Part shown: piece after piece, positions 17,563-26,009 of the stretch | How positions within the stretch are numbered: position 1 is the stretch's first letter | Layout of the letters: the number at the start of each line of letters is the position of its first letter | Assembly: GCF_030542105.1 (NCBI RefSeq) | Contig: NZ_JAUOFB010000001.1 | Coordinates: 186,001-250,000, forward strand | From: Hymenobacter sp. BT730 | GTDB lineage: Bacteria > Bacteroidota > Bacteroidia > Cytophagales > Hymenobacteraceae | Direction of reading: 5' to 3' | DNA: 64,000 nt | Program-made: the position numbers and the translations under genes | The notes under the pieces: model-generated | The model's database searches: none | What the model saw: only the letters and a program-made list of their open reading frames with translations | Told to the model about the DNA's origin: nothing

Positions 17563-17633
17563 CTCCGGAGTCCAAAACAACAACGCCCCGTTACACATGC
17601 TGTAACGGGGCGTTGTTGTTTTGGACTCCGGAG
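17563..17633. terminator. Perfect 33-base-pair hairpin after proS
   Basis: Two 33-base arms (17563-17595 and 17601-17633) are exact reverse complements around a five-base loop. The stem begins four bases after the proS stop and contains a GC-rich core with flanking A/T-rich runs, as a strong intrinsic terminator would. It is about twice as long as the other terminators in the window. Confidence 0.8.
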
Positions 17634-17788
17634 GTTATGTATTACTCAGCAGTTTGTCAATAACTTGGCCCGCATACCAACACCATTGCCAGGCTAAGAC
17701 AGTACTTCCTGAGCAGCTTTAATTCCGACAGCCTATTATGGAGCTAGTCTATCTGTGAATGTGTAAATCCATTACAGTTACCTCACTT

Positions 17789-18478
17789 ATGAGAAAGTCT
17801 ATCCTTGCCTTTCTTTGGCTGCTGGCGTTACCCCTACTAGCTACTACCTGCCACAAACCCCAGCCCGAACCTGAAGCCGTGCCATTGCCGGCCGAGTTGA
17901 AAGCCTACACCCGCTTTCGGCCCGGCACCTACTGGATTTACCAGGATTCCGTCACCGGCCGCTTGGACAGCACATGGGTGGTGTCCCTGAAGGATAATGT
18001 TTATCGGGAGTATGACCATATAGATGAATGGGTTCCGATGAAGCACGAGGTTTTCGGACTGCGCACGCGCTCCGCTTGGGGCGGGACGGATGTGGTCTAT
18101 AGTGTGAACCGGAACTGCGGCCTGCCGATTCGGGAGGATGAGGGAGACAACGGCTTTCCCTGCTGGATGATTATGCGCGGGCAGTACCTGCCCACCAGCA
18201 CAGCCGATGAAGGCAGTGCGCACGTGTTTCCCTATCGCATCCCGAAGGATCAGCGCGTACTGAGGTCCAGTTATGCCACCTGGCACTCGCAGCCGCTGAC
18301 AGTAGCTGGAAAAGAGTATGCGGATGTGATGGAAGTCAGCCTACCCGTGGATGCCTCCGAAGGCGGCTGGCCGGCGTATTATGCCTGGGTGCCGCACTTG
18401 GGCATTGTCCTGCACCGGGTGCGCTATCAAGGCAAATTGTACACCTGGACGCTGCTGCGCAGCCATATCGTACAATAA
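17789..18478 (+). CDS. Hypothetical lipoprotein
   Basis: This protein of about 229 residues has a lipoprotein signal (LLALPLLATTC) when read from ATG at 17789. The longer frame from 17759 adds ten residues without signal properties. The mature part contains TRFRPGTYWIYQDSVTG and two later β-rich stretches with isolated Cys (NRNCGLP, GFPCWMIM). The YWIYQDS-type motif is seen in Bacteroidota lipoproteins of unknown role. It has its own intergenic space on both sides and appears monocistronic. No enzyme motif is visible. Confidence 0.65.
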   Translation: MRKSILAFLWLLALPLLATTCHKPQPEPEAVPLPAELKAYTRFRPGTYWIYQDSVTGRLDSTWVVSLKDNVYREYDHIDEWVPMKHEVFGLRTRSAWGGTDVVYSVNRNCGLPIREDEGDNGFPCWMIMRGQYLPTSTADEGSAHVFPYRIPKDQRVLRSSYATWHSQPLTVAGKEYADVMEVSLPVDASEGGWPAYYAWVPHLGIVLHRVRYQGKLYTWTLLRSHIVQ

Positions 18479-18605
18479 CAGGGCGGGAGTCACTCCATAC
18501 ATGCCAGCTCGGTTCACCAGATAGAAAGCCGGCAGTAAAGTAGAGGACCGAGACGCTAACGCGGGCTTTCTGCGTATCTTCACTACCACCTTTTTCTTTG
18601 TAGTC

Positions 18606-19070
18606 ATGGACTGGCTCACTATTGCGTTGCTGTTGTTGTTCGGTCTGCTGTTTGTAGCGGCCGAGGTGATTTTTATTCCGGGCACCACCGTGGTAGGGCT
18701 GGCCGGGCTGGCCCTGCTGATAGCCGGCATCTGGCTGGGCTACCGCGACCTGGGCACTCCTTACGGGCACTACATGCTGGTGGCCTCGCTGCTGATAACG
18801 GGCGTGCTGGTATATGTAGGCTTGCGCCCCCGCAACCTCAATAAAATGGCACTTACTAGCGTGCACTCCAGCCACGTGCGGGATGCGCGCCTACCCGATG
18901 TGCAGCCCGGCACCGTGGGCCGCACGCTCTCGGCGCTACGCCCGGCCGGCACGGCTCTCTTTACAGATGACCGCCGCGAGGTAGTAACACGCGGCGAGTT
19001 TGTGGATGCCGGCCAGATGGTACGCGTGTTGCGCATCGAGCAAAACCGCATCGTAGTAGAGCAGGCCTAA
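18606..19070 (+). CDS. NfeD-family membrane protein
   Basis: This 154-residue protein has three N-terminal transmembrane helices (about residues 4-75, including VIFIPGTTVVGLAGLALLIA). A small C-terminal OB-fold-like domain (VGRTLSALRPAGTALFTDDR, then VRVLRIEQNRIVVEQ) completes the NfeD layout. NfeD proteins act with SPFH/flotillin partners in membrane microdomains. The next gene 106 bases downstream encodes just such a flotillin-like protein. This is the short form without a ClpP-like protease domain. ATG at 18606 is supported by the immediate first helix. Confidence 0.85.
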   Translation: MDWLTIALLLLFGLLFVAAEVIFIPGTTVVGLAGLALLIAGIWLGYRDLGTPYGHYMLVASLLITGVLVYVGLRPRNLNKMALTSVHSSHVRDARLPDVQPGTVGRTLSALRPAGTALFTDDRREVVTRGEFVDAGQMVRVLRIEQNRIVVEQA

Positions 19071-19175
19071 GTTAGGTTGCCCGTAACCAGTTGCGAGTTG
19101 TCAGTTTTTAGTTGTTAGTTGCTGCTGCCTATTTCACTGAAACAAGCAACGGCACCTCCCAACCCAACCTGCCCT

Positions 19176-20177
19176 ATGGACTTTCCCTTTCTCCCGCTAG
19201 TAGTGGCCGCGGTGGCCCTGCTGGTGCTGCTGTACTTTTTTCCCATCAGCCTCTGGATTACAGCCATTTTCTCCGGTGTACGGGTTAGCCTGTTTCAGCT
19301 GGCGTTTATGCGGGTGCGCAAGGTGCCTCCGTCCCTCATCGTCAACTCGCTTATCACCTCTACCAAAGCCGGCCTGGAGCTGACGGCCAACGACCTGGAA
19401 ACCCATTACCTAGCTGGCGGCAATATCCCCAGCGTCATCAAAGCCCTGATTTCGGCCGATAAAGCCAACATTCCCCTCACCTTCAAGCAAGCCACCGCCA
19501 TTGACCTGGCCGGCCGAGACGTATTTGAGGCCGTGACCACCAGCGTAAATCCCAAGGTGATTAATACGCCCAACGTAGCCGCGGTGGCGCAGGATGGCAT
19601 TCAGCTGATTGCCAAAGCCCGCATTACGGTGCGCGCCAACATTACCCAGCTGGTGGGCGGTGCCGGCGAGGAAACCATTCTGGCCCGCGTAGGCGAGGGT
19701 ATTGTAACCAGCATCGGCTCCTCCAAGTCGCACAAAGAGGTGCTCGAAAACCCTGATAAAATCTCGAAGCTGGTACTCAGCAAGGGCTTGGATGCCGGCA
19801 CTGCTTTTGAAATTCTCTCCATTGATATTGCAGATATTGACATCGGAGAGAACATCGGGGCCAAGCTTCAGATTGACCAGGCCACTGCCGATTTGAAAGT
19901 GGCCGAGGCCAAAGCCGAAGAGCGCCGCGCCATGGCCGTAGCCATTGAGCAGGAAAACCGCGCTAAAACCCAGGAAGCCAAAGCCCGCGTGGTCGAAGCC
20001 GAAGCAGAAATTCCGAAAGCTATAGCGGAAGCCTTTCGCTCTGGCAACCTGGGCGTGATGGACTACTACAAAATGCGTAACGTGCAGGCCGACACCGATA
20101 TGCGTGACTCTATTGCTAACCCCGGCAACCAGAGTGGCAGCACCAAGCCTGGCCGGGACGAGACGCGGCTGAGTTAA
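19176..20177 (+). CDS. floA: Flotillin-like protein FloA (SPFH domain)
   Basis: This 333-residue membrane scaffold protein has an N-terminal membrane helix ([18 protein letters not shown]). An SPFH-type region follows ([40 protein letters not shown]). The C-terminal part is rich in Ala, Glu and Lys and probably coiled-coil ([20 protein letters not shown], ending [20 protein letters not shown]). Length and segments match FloA/UPF0365. Such proteins organise membrane microdomains with an NfeD partner, here the preceding gene. ATG at 19176 is preferred over an upstream in-frame ATG at 19119, which would add 19 non-hydrophobic residues. Transcription ends at a bidirectional terminator. Confidence 0.92.
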   Translation: MDFPFLPLVVAAVALLVLLYFFPISLWITAIFSGVRVSLFQLAFMRVRKVPPSLIVNSLITSTKAGLELTANDLETHYLAGGNIPSVIKALISADKANIPLTFKQATAIDLAGRDVFEAVTTSVNPKVINTPNVAAVAQDGIQLIAKARITVRANITQLVGGAGEETILARVGEGIVTSIGSSKSHKEVLENPDKISKLVLSKGLDAGTAFEILSIDIADIDIGENIGAKLQIDQATADLKVAEAKAEERRAMAVAIEQENRAKTQEAKARVVEAEAEIPKAIAEAFRSGNLGVMDYYKMRNVQADTDMRDSIANPGNQSGSTKPGRDETRLS

Positions 20178-20188
20178 GCCTAAATCAT

Positions 20189-20235
20189 TAATAGAAAAGG
20201 TCCTCCGCGCAAAGCACGGAGGACCTTTTCTATTA
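20189..20235. terminator. Bidirectional terminator between floA and the OmpA gene
   Basis: A perfect 19-base stem (20189-20207 with 20217-20235) is closed by a nine-base loop and flanked by A/T-rich ends on both sides. It lies between two convergent genes. Confidence 0.85.
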
Positions 20236-20255
20236 ACAACTGCCAGGTAAACGCT

Positions 20256-22304
20256 CTACTTCTTCGTCACGGTAAACTCTACGCGGCGGTTCAGCTTGCG
20301 GGTATCTTCCTGGTCATTGCTGGCAATGGGCTTGGTGCCGCCGTAGCCTTCGGTGGTAATGCGGGAGCCATTGATGCCCTTCGACACTAAGTATTTCTTC
20401 ACCTCATTCACCCGGTCAATAGAGAGCTTTAGGTTCAGGGCCGGGTCTCCTTGGTTATCGGTGTGGCCCTCCAGCTTGATTTCTACGTTGGGGTAGTTTT
20501 TCAGGATCTTAATCAGGCGCTGCAGCTCGGGATAAGAGTTTTCGCGCAGATAGTACTTGCTCTGGGCAAAGAAGATGTTGTTGAGTTTAATTTTCTGGCC
20601 CACTGCAAAGGGCACCAGAAACAAGTCCTGCGTAATTTCCGAGTACTTCTGGCGGTCCGTTACGTCCAGGTTGTCACTTTCAGCCAAGTAGTCTGTTGCC
20701 TCGGCGCGGTAGCCGTAGTGCACCCCTGAGGGCAGCACAATGGTATAGCTGCCATCCGCAGGGTTGGTTTCAGCCACACCCAGTTCTTCGCCTGTCAGCA
20801 GGTTCTCATAGTGAATAACCGCCTGCACGGGCTTTTGCGTGGAGGCATCCAGCACACGACCGCGCACCAGCGTGACTACTTCCGGCTTAAACTGCGGCAC
20901 CAGCCCAATACGGAAGATGTCGCGCGAGTTATTGATACCGTTGCGCGAGGATACCAGATACGCTTCGTCGCCGGCTGCGGAAAGGGTAAAATAGCCGTCG
21001 AAGTCCGGGGAGTTAACATTGGGCCCCATGTTGCGGGGGGTGGTCCAGTTGGTCCAGGAGTTATCCAGTCGCTTGCTGTAGAAAATGTCACCTTTGCCAT
21101 AGCCCTGGTGGCCTTCCGAGGCGAAGTATAGAGTTTTGCCATCGGCTGCCAGGAAAGGTGCAAACTCCGGCTTTTTGGTATTGATAGTGCCACCCAGATT
21201 CAGCGGGCGGCTCCAGGTACGGCCATCGGGTTTTAGGAAGCTTACATAGATATCCTGCTGCCCTTTACCATCCTTCCGGTCTACGGCCATCAGCAGTACT
21301 TTACCATTCGGCCCCAAATAGTAGTCCACGTTTTCGTCGTCATCGTTGTAGAAATCATCGATTTCCACTTTTTCCGGCTTGCTCCAGCCCGTCTTGGTGC
21401 GGTGGCTGAAGCTGGCACCTTTCGGGTCCAGCGTACCATCCTCCTTATACACATTAATGAGCAACGCCAGGTTGCCATCAGTGGAAATAGAGGCCAGCCC
21501 ATTGGGACCGGGAGTATTAATTGGGCTGCCGATATTTTTGGCCTGGTTCCACGTTTTCTTATCGGTAGTAGAACGTGCCAGCGTGCTGTACCATACATCC
21601 TGCACGTCGTTGCTGCCGCCTACGTTCTGCGGATGCTCCTGGCGGGCGAAAAACAGCGTGCGGCCATCGGGGGAGATAACCGGGTGCGTATCCACGTACT
21701 TGGAATTCACATTCGGCCCCAAATTCTCCATCGTCGAATCCACTCCGACGGGTTTGGGGGCCTGCTTGAAATCCGATTTAACCATCAGCTCCGCCACATC
21801 GGCAATACCAATTGCATCAATCTGGTTTACGCCATTTACGGCCTTTGTATTCATCGTAACACCTACCCCAATAGTGCGGTAGGTACCGGGGGAAAACGTA
21901 ACGGTTAGGGTGCGAAAGGCATCTGGCAGCGGCCCCGGATTTTTATTTTCATATACCTGGTGCTTGGTGCCGCGGGTATCAATCAGCTCAATCTTGGTAA
22001 CAGAGCCAGGATTGAAGTTTTCAATTACCGTTACCTGCCTGGCAATTAATGACTTGCCAAACTTTATTTCGATATACTCATTGGGCCCTTCCTTTTTCGG
22101 AATCCAGGCATCGTTGCTGATTTGTCCCAGTGGTAACGCATTAGGCTCGCCCAGTACCTTTTCCGGCGAAAACGCCTCTTTTCCCGATGCTTTCTGCGAT
22201 GATACTTCTACCAGTTTAGACGCCCATACTGCGTGTTGCGCCTGCGCGCGCATTCCCATCCCACACAATGCCAAACCCAAAAGCCAGTGTCTTACCTGTA
22301 GCAT
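20256..22304 (-). CDS. OmpA-family protein with PD40 β-propeller repeats
   Basis: This 682-residue exported protein has a signal peptide cleaved near MRAQAQHAV. An N-terminal β-sandwich-like region (about 25-180) precedes several PD40/WD40-like blades (HPVISPDGRTLFFAR, EFAPFLAADGKTLYFASEGH, FDGYFTLSAAGDEAYLVSSR). A carboxypeptidase-regulatory-like β-domain (RGRVLDASTQKPVQAVIHYE) follows. The C-terminal OmpA peptidoglycan-binding domain (about 565-680) has LEGHTDNQGDPALNLKLSIDR and the RRVEFTV end. It probably links the outer membrane to the cell wall; architectures like this occur in gliding-related and envelope proteins of Bacteroidota. The gene has a long AT-rich leader with a TAGTTTTG box. 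Confidence 0.88.
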   Translation of the reverse strand: MLQVRHWLLGLALCGMGMRAQAQHAVWASKLVEVSSQKASGKEAFSPEKVLGEPNALPLGQISNDAWIPKKEGPNEYIEIKFGKSLIARQVTVIENFNPGSVTKIELIDTRGTKHQVYENKNPGPLPDAFRTLTVTFSPGTYRTIGVGVTMNTKAVNGVNQIDAIGIADVAELMVKSDFKQAPKPVGVDSTMENLGPNVNSKYVDTHPVISPDGRTLFFARQEHPQNVGGSNDVQDVWYSTLARSTTDKKTWNQAKNIGSPINTPGPNGLASISTDGNLALLINVYKEDGTLDPKGASFSHRTKTGWSKPEKVEIDDFYNDDDENVDYYLGPNGKVLLMAVDRKDGKGQQDIYVSFLKPDGRTWSRPLNLGGTINTKKPEFAPFLAADGKTLYFASEGHQGYGKGDIFYSKRLDNSWTNWTTPRNMGPNVNSPDFDGYFTLSAAGDEAYLVSSRNGINNSRDIFRIGLVPQFKPEVVTLVRGRVLDASTQKPVQAVIHYENLLTGEELGVAETNPADGSYTIVLPSGVHYGYRAEATDYLAESDNLDVTDRQKYSEITQDLFLVPFAVGQKIKLNNIFFAQSKYYLRENSYPELQRLIKILKNYPNVEIKLEGHTDNQGDPALNLKLSIDRVNEVKKYLVSKGINGSRITTEGYGGTKPIASNDQEDTRKLNRRVEFTVTKK

Positions 22305-22462
22305 ACTGTAGCGGAAAAAAACTGATTGCCAGCAAGCTCTCCATAGAGCCTGCTCCGGAAACGCCCACGTCCGAAAACAGAACAGAGACGTTTTCTCTCA
22401 TCCTCATGTTACGCTCGGAAAACGCAACAACTGGGCTGATCTTGCCTCTTGTTTGATTTACA

Positions 22463-22492
22463 CAAAACTATATTAATAATATTATATGAAAG
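22463..22492 (-). promoter_or_regulatory. Candidate promoter of the OmpA/PD40 gene
   Basis: On the minus strand TAGTTTTG (22463-22470) fits TAnnTTTG exactly. A TTTC element lies about 18 bases upstream (22489-22492), within an AT-rich tract. It would give a leader of about 150 bases before the start at 22304. Confidence 0.45.
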
Positions 22493-22553
22493 TAACATAA
22501 TAAGCCCGTCAGCCGCACATTAATTTTTAGCAGATAGGAGAATAAAAACACGG

Positions 22554-22587
22554 AACAGGCCCGTGCACATTAGTACACAGGCCTGTT
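22554..22587 (-). terminator. Hairpin terminator after the lipoprotein gene
   Basis: A 12-base stem with one mismatch (22554-22565 with 22576-22587) and a ten-base loop lies 37 bases past the stop of the minus-strand lipoprotein gene. In that direction it is followed shortly by a T-run. Confidence 0.6.
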
Positions 22588-22624
22588 TACCATAAGAACT
22601 AATTTAAGTCTAAGCTATCAGCGA

Positions 22625-23452
22625 CTAGGGCTGCAAGGTAAAGGTGCGCGTCACGGAGTTGAACGGACCGGGAATCAGCGTACCATTGGCATCTACCAGC
22701 TCCAGTTTCAGGGTGTTTTCGCCCATGGGCAGGCCTTCCATCATGTACGGGGCCCAGCGGTCCAGCATAAACTCGGTGCCATTGATGGTAGCGCGCACTT
22801 TATTACCTTCTGGTGCCAGCGTAGTGTTTACCAGGTAAAAGTCCAGCATCACCTTCTGGGCATCTTTGCCGGTATAGGTATCCTTGGGGCGGCTGTAAAA
22901 CAGGTGGGGTGCCTTGGTATCAAAGTTCAGAGGCGTGGTTACTTTGCCTACCGTGATAACGCGCAGATCATGCGCCCCCCGGTGCTTCAGGCTCTCATGG
23001 TAAGAGCGTGACAGGAACGACAGCACCACGTGCTGGCCATCGGAAATATTTTTAGTAAACTCCGTGTTGTAGTGAGCGGTGTAGGGCTCGTTATCCACAA
23101 TATTGTGAATGTGCTGGCCTTTTTCCGAGTTAGCCATTTCCTCGGCGTGCATGCCGCCGGTCATTTTCGTGAGCTGGAAATTGCTAATATCATAGTCGAA
23201 TGCCACGGCGCCGGAAGGCACAGTAGAACCCGTTACCGGCGACTTCAGCTGGAGCATCGCTTCCGGGTTTTTTGGCGAATCTTCAAAGGGCGTAAAGCGG
23301 ATACCATTGTTTTCAATGGCTTCGGCACGCGGGGTAGTGTTTACGCTCTCCGCCGTTGCGGAGGTAGGGGTGTCACTGGTTTGACGAGCAGAGTCGCAGG
23401 CACCTAAACCAAGAAGAAAGGCACTTCCGAGTAGTAAAGCTGATGCTTTCAT
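22625..23452 (-). CDS. Hypothetical lipoprotein
   Basis: This 275-residue protein starts with a lipoprotein signal (LLGSAFLLGLGAC) and a short Thr/Ser-rich linker. The mature domain is β-rich and His-containing, with KGQHIHNIVDN, PYTAHYN and VVLSFLSRSYHESLKHRGAH. This cluster of His could bind metal, but I cannot confirm it. A second β-domain (VRATINGTEFMLDRWAPYMM, GENTLKLELVDANG) resembles cell-surface immunoglobulin-like folds. The function is unknown. It is divergent from the 2-oxoglutarate oxygenase gene across 137 bases that contain an 8-base inverted repeat (GCTACCGA/TCGGTAGC). Confidence 0.65.
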   Translation of the reverse strand: MKASALLLGSAFLLGLGACDSARQTSDTPTSATAESVNTTPRAEAIENNGIRFTPFEDSPKNPEAMLQLKSPVTGSTVPSGAVAFDYDISNFQLTKMTGGMHAEEMANSEKGQHIHNIVDNEPYTAHYNTEFTKNISDGQHVVLSFLSRSYHESLKHRGAHDLRVITVGKVTTPLNFDTKAPHLFYSRPKDTYTGKDAQKVMLDFYLVNTTLAPEGNKVRATINGTEFMLDRWAPYMMEGLPMGENTLKLELVDANGTLIPGPFNSVTRTFTLQP

Positions 23453-23589
23453 AAAAGGGGCAAAGTGGTGGTCAGAGAGAAGTCGAATAGAGCGCTACCG
23501 AAGTCCTAGTGGTTTCTCGGTAGCCACATGTTTTTTAAGTACCTTGCGCAATACGTAAGGTTTGCCCAAAAGTATATTGTTTTTTCACT

Positions 23590-24567
23590 ATGGAGGAAAA
23601 ATTGCTGGAAGAAATTCCATCCCTCGACCTCGCCGACTTTCGTTCCGGCGACCCCACCCGCAAAGCACGCTTTGTGCAACAACTCGGCGAAGCCTATCAA
23701 AACATTGGCTTTGTAGCTCTGAAGAACCACGGCCTCACCGATGAGCAGACAGAGGAATTGTATGCCGACGTAAAAGCCTTCTTCTCTCTGCCCGACGAAG
23801 TTAAGCAGCGCTATGAAAACCCGGAACTGGCCGGCCAGCGCGGCTACATCAGCAAGGGAAAAGAGCACGCTAAAGGCCGCAACACCGGCGACTTGAAGGA
23901 GTTCTTTCACGTGGGCCAGGAGGTTGATGATGCCAACGACCCCATCAAAAACGAATACCCGGATAACATCTGGCCTGCGGAGATACCTACGTTTCATAAA
24001 AGCACCTTCACCGCCTACAAAACGCTGGAGGCTGCCGGCAAGGATGTGCTGCGTGCTATTGCTTTGTATCTGAAGCTGCCGGAGAACTACTTTGATGACA
24101 AAGTGCGCAACGGCAACTCCATCCTGCGCCCCATTCACTACTATCCCATCGAAAACCCTGATTCGGTTCCGGCCGATGCCGTACGGGCTGCAGAGCACGG
24201 CGACATCAACCTGATTACCCTGTTGATGGGGGCTTCGGCGGATGGTCTGCAGGTGAAGCGCCGCGACGGCAAGTGGATTCCTATCACGGCCCTGCCCGAC
24301 CAGATTGTGGTAAACGTAGGTGACATGCTGCAGCGTCTGACCAATGGCGTATTGAAAAGCACCATTCACCGCGTAGTAAACCCTGCCCGCGAGAAAATGA
24401 ATTCTTCGCGCTACAGCATTCCGTTCTTTATGCACCCGCGCTCCGAAATGAGCCTGGCAGCACTGGAGAACTGCGTAACGACCGAGAACCCCAAGAAGGA
24501 AGCCGACATCACGGCCGGCGAATTCCTGAATGAGCGCCTCATAGAGCTGGGCCTGAAGAAAAAGTAA
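23590..24567 (+). CDS. 2-oxoglutarate/Fe(II)-dependent oxygenase, isopenicillin N synthase-like family
   Basis: This 325-residue protein has the DIOX_N region (LDLADFRSGDPTRKARFVQQ, GFVALKNHGL) and a double-stranded β-helix core. The metal triad is H203-G-D205 (EHGDINLITLL) and H260 (STIHRVVNP). R274 in the RYSIPFF segment is the expected 2-oxoglutarate carboxylate ligand. Family members hydroxylate or oxidise small molecules in the cytoplasm. Substrates vary widely and cannot be read from the sequence. ATG at 23590 gives the expected N-terminus. The gene is followed after 145 bases by a chromate transporter gene, with several overlapping inverted repeats between them. Confidence 0.88.
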   Translation: MEEKLLEEIPSLDLADFRSGDPTRKARFVQQLGEAYQNIGFVALKNHGLTDEQTEELYADVKAFFSLPDEVKQRYENPELAGQRGYISKGKEHAKGRNTGDLKEFFHVGQEVDDANDPIKNEYPDNIWPAEIPTFHKSTFTAYKTLEAAGKDVLRAIALYLKLPENYFDDKVRNGNSILRPIHYYPIENPDSVPADAVRAAEHGDINLITLLMGASADGLQVKRRDGKWIPITALPDQIVVNVGDMLQRLTNGVLKSTIHRVVNPAREKMNSSRYSIPFFMHPRSEMSLAALENCVTTENPKKEADITAGEFLNERLIELGLKKK

Positions 24568-24588
24568 TTTTCTGACCCAAGTACGCTT

Positions 24589-24703
24589 ACCGGTTGTCGG
24601 AAGTCAGGCTGCACTTTTTCGCCCCTGGCTCCTGACAACCGGTTTTATTTTGTAGGTTACCTGAGTAACTCCGCCACTTGGGCACCTCTCCTCCGACAAC
24701 CGG
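24589..24703 (+). promoter_or_regulatory. Alternative-hairpin leader or terminator region upstream of chrA
   Basis: Three inverted repeats overlap here. A 10-base arm at 24589-24598 pairs with 24634-24643, which is followed by a T-rich run. An inner arm 24603-24608 pairs with 24631-24636. The 11 bases at 24590-24600 also pair perfectly with 24693-24703, just before the chrA start. The first and third structures exclude each other, as in attenuators, but this is inferred from pairing alone. It may equally be just a terminator for the oxygenase gene. Confidence 0.45.
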
Positions 24704-24712
24704 CAACCGACT

Positions 24713-25930
24713 GTGGAAACGGAAGAAATTATCCTGGCTCCTCCCCCACGTGGCGACCGGACCAAACGGGTACGCCATTTTATTTTTCTGAAGGACGTGG
24801 CAGCCTTGGGGTGCACCGCTTTTGGCGGTCCACAGGCGCACATGGCCATGATGATCCGGCTGCTGGTAGAGAAGCGCGGCTATCTCACTACGGCAGAACT
24901 GCTGGAGCTTACGGCCCTCTGCCAACTGCTGCCCGGGCCTACTTCCACCCAGACCATTACGGCCATTGGTTTTCGGCTGGGCGGGCCCAATCTGGCCTAC
25001 CTTACTCTGCTGATCTGGATGCTGCCCGCCGTTATCATCATGACGGTAGCGGGGTTGGCTATGAGTTACCTGGATAAGGCGCAGGTGGCGCACGTTATTC
25101 AGTATGTGCAGCCCATTGCCATCGGCTTTGTAGCCTACTCAGCCTTTAAGATCACGCAGAAGGTTATTCAAACCAAAACCTCGGTAGCGCTACTGGTAGC
25201 CGCTGCCATGCTGGCCTACTATTTTCAGCTGCCCTGGGTGCTGCCACTGCTGTTGCTGGCCGGTGGCCTAGTGACTACCTTCCGCTACCGCCGGCTACCG
25301 CAGGAGGAAAAAAAACCGATGCGCATTGAATGGGCCAACTTTATTCTCTGGATTGGCATTCTGATAATGGCGGCCTTGCTGGGTAGCTACACCAGGGAGC
25401 TGCCGATACGCCTGTTCGAGAATTTCTACCGCAACGGCAGCCTGGTATTTGGTGGGGGGCAGGTGTTAGCCCCGCTGCTTTACGCCGAGTTTGTGGAGTT
25501 TAAGCAATACCTCACGGCCTCAGAATTTCTTTCGGGCCTAGGGCTGGTGCAGGCGGTGCCAGGCCCTAACTTTTCCTTTGCCTCCTACATCGGCGCGCTG
25601 GCTATGCGCCAGCACGGTATTGGCGGACAGTTGCTGGGAGCGGTAGTGGCCACCGCCGGTATTTTTATGCCGGGTACCCTGCTTATTTTCTTCCTGATTC
25701 GGTTCTGGGACCAGCTGCGCCGCTACCGGGTGGTAAAGGCTTCTTTAGAAGGTATAAATGCTGTATCAGCCGGGCTGGTATGGGCTGCCACTTTCCTGCT
25801 GTATCACCCTCTGCCCGATACCACCATCAATATTGCGCTGGTTGCCGTCACGTTTCTGGTGCTGCTCTGGGAGAAGATCCCATCTTACATCATTGTAGGC
25901 ACTGGTTTGCTGGCAGGAGTTCTGCTTTGA
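24713..25930 (+). CDS. chrA: Chromate transporter, ChrA (two-domain CHR family)
   Basis: This 405-residue membrane protein has two CHR domains. The N-terminal one carries FGGPQAHMAMM and the LCQLLPGPTSTQT signature; the C-terminal one has LVFGGGQVLAPLLY and LVQAVPGPNFSFASYIGAL. The FGG(P/Q) and PGP motifs are family hallmarks, and about 10-12 helices are predicted. ChrA proteins export chromate or act as anion transporters. Homologues in soil bacteria do not always confer chromate resistance, so that phenotype is inference. The start is a GTG at 24713, with no better upstream start in frame. A terminator follows. Confidence 0.88.
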   Translation: METEEIILAPPPRGDRTKRVRHFIFLKDVAALGCTAFGGPQAHMAMMIRLLVEKRGYLTTAELLELTALCQLLPGPTSTQTITAIGFRLGGPNLAYLTLLIWMLPAVIIMTVAGLAMSYLDKAQVAHVIQYVQPIAIGFVAYSAFKITQKVIQTKTSVALLVAAAMLAYYFQLPWVLPLLLLAGGLVTTFRYRRLPQEEKKPMRIEWANFILWIGILIMAALLGSYTRELPIRLFENFYRNGSLVFGGGQVLAPLLYAEFVEFKQYLTASEFLSGLGLVQAVPGPNFSFASYIGALAMRQHGIGGQLLGAVVATAGIFMPGTLLIFFLIRFWDQLRRYRVVKASLEGINAVSAGLVWAATFLLYHPLPDTTINIALVAVTFLVLLWEKIPSYIIVGTGLLAGVLL

Positions 25931-25946
25931 AAGCGCGCTTTTCCTT

Positions 25947-25992
25947 AACAAAAAGTGCCGCTGCTCTAATCAGGGCAGCGGCACTTTTTGTT
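25947..25992. terminator. Bidirectional terminator between chrA and rmlA
   Basis: A perfect 18-base stem (25947-25964 with 25975-25992) has A-rich and T-rich outer ends and a ten-base loop. It lies between convergent genes. Confidence 0.85.
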
Positions 25993-26009
25993 TCTAAGCC
26001 AGAAGAGGA

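Larger units (their letters stand above)
22305..22624. other. Intergenic region upstream of the OmpA/PD40 gene
   Basis: About 320 bases hold no supported gene. The part from 22441 to 22500 is very AT-rich and contains the candidate promoter listed separately. A hairpin near 22554-22587 probably ends the neighbouring lipoprotein gene. Confidence 0.5.
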
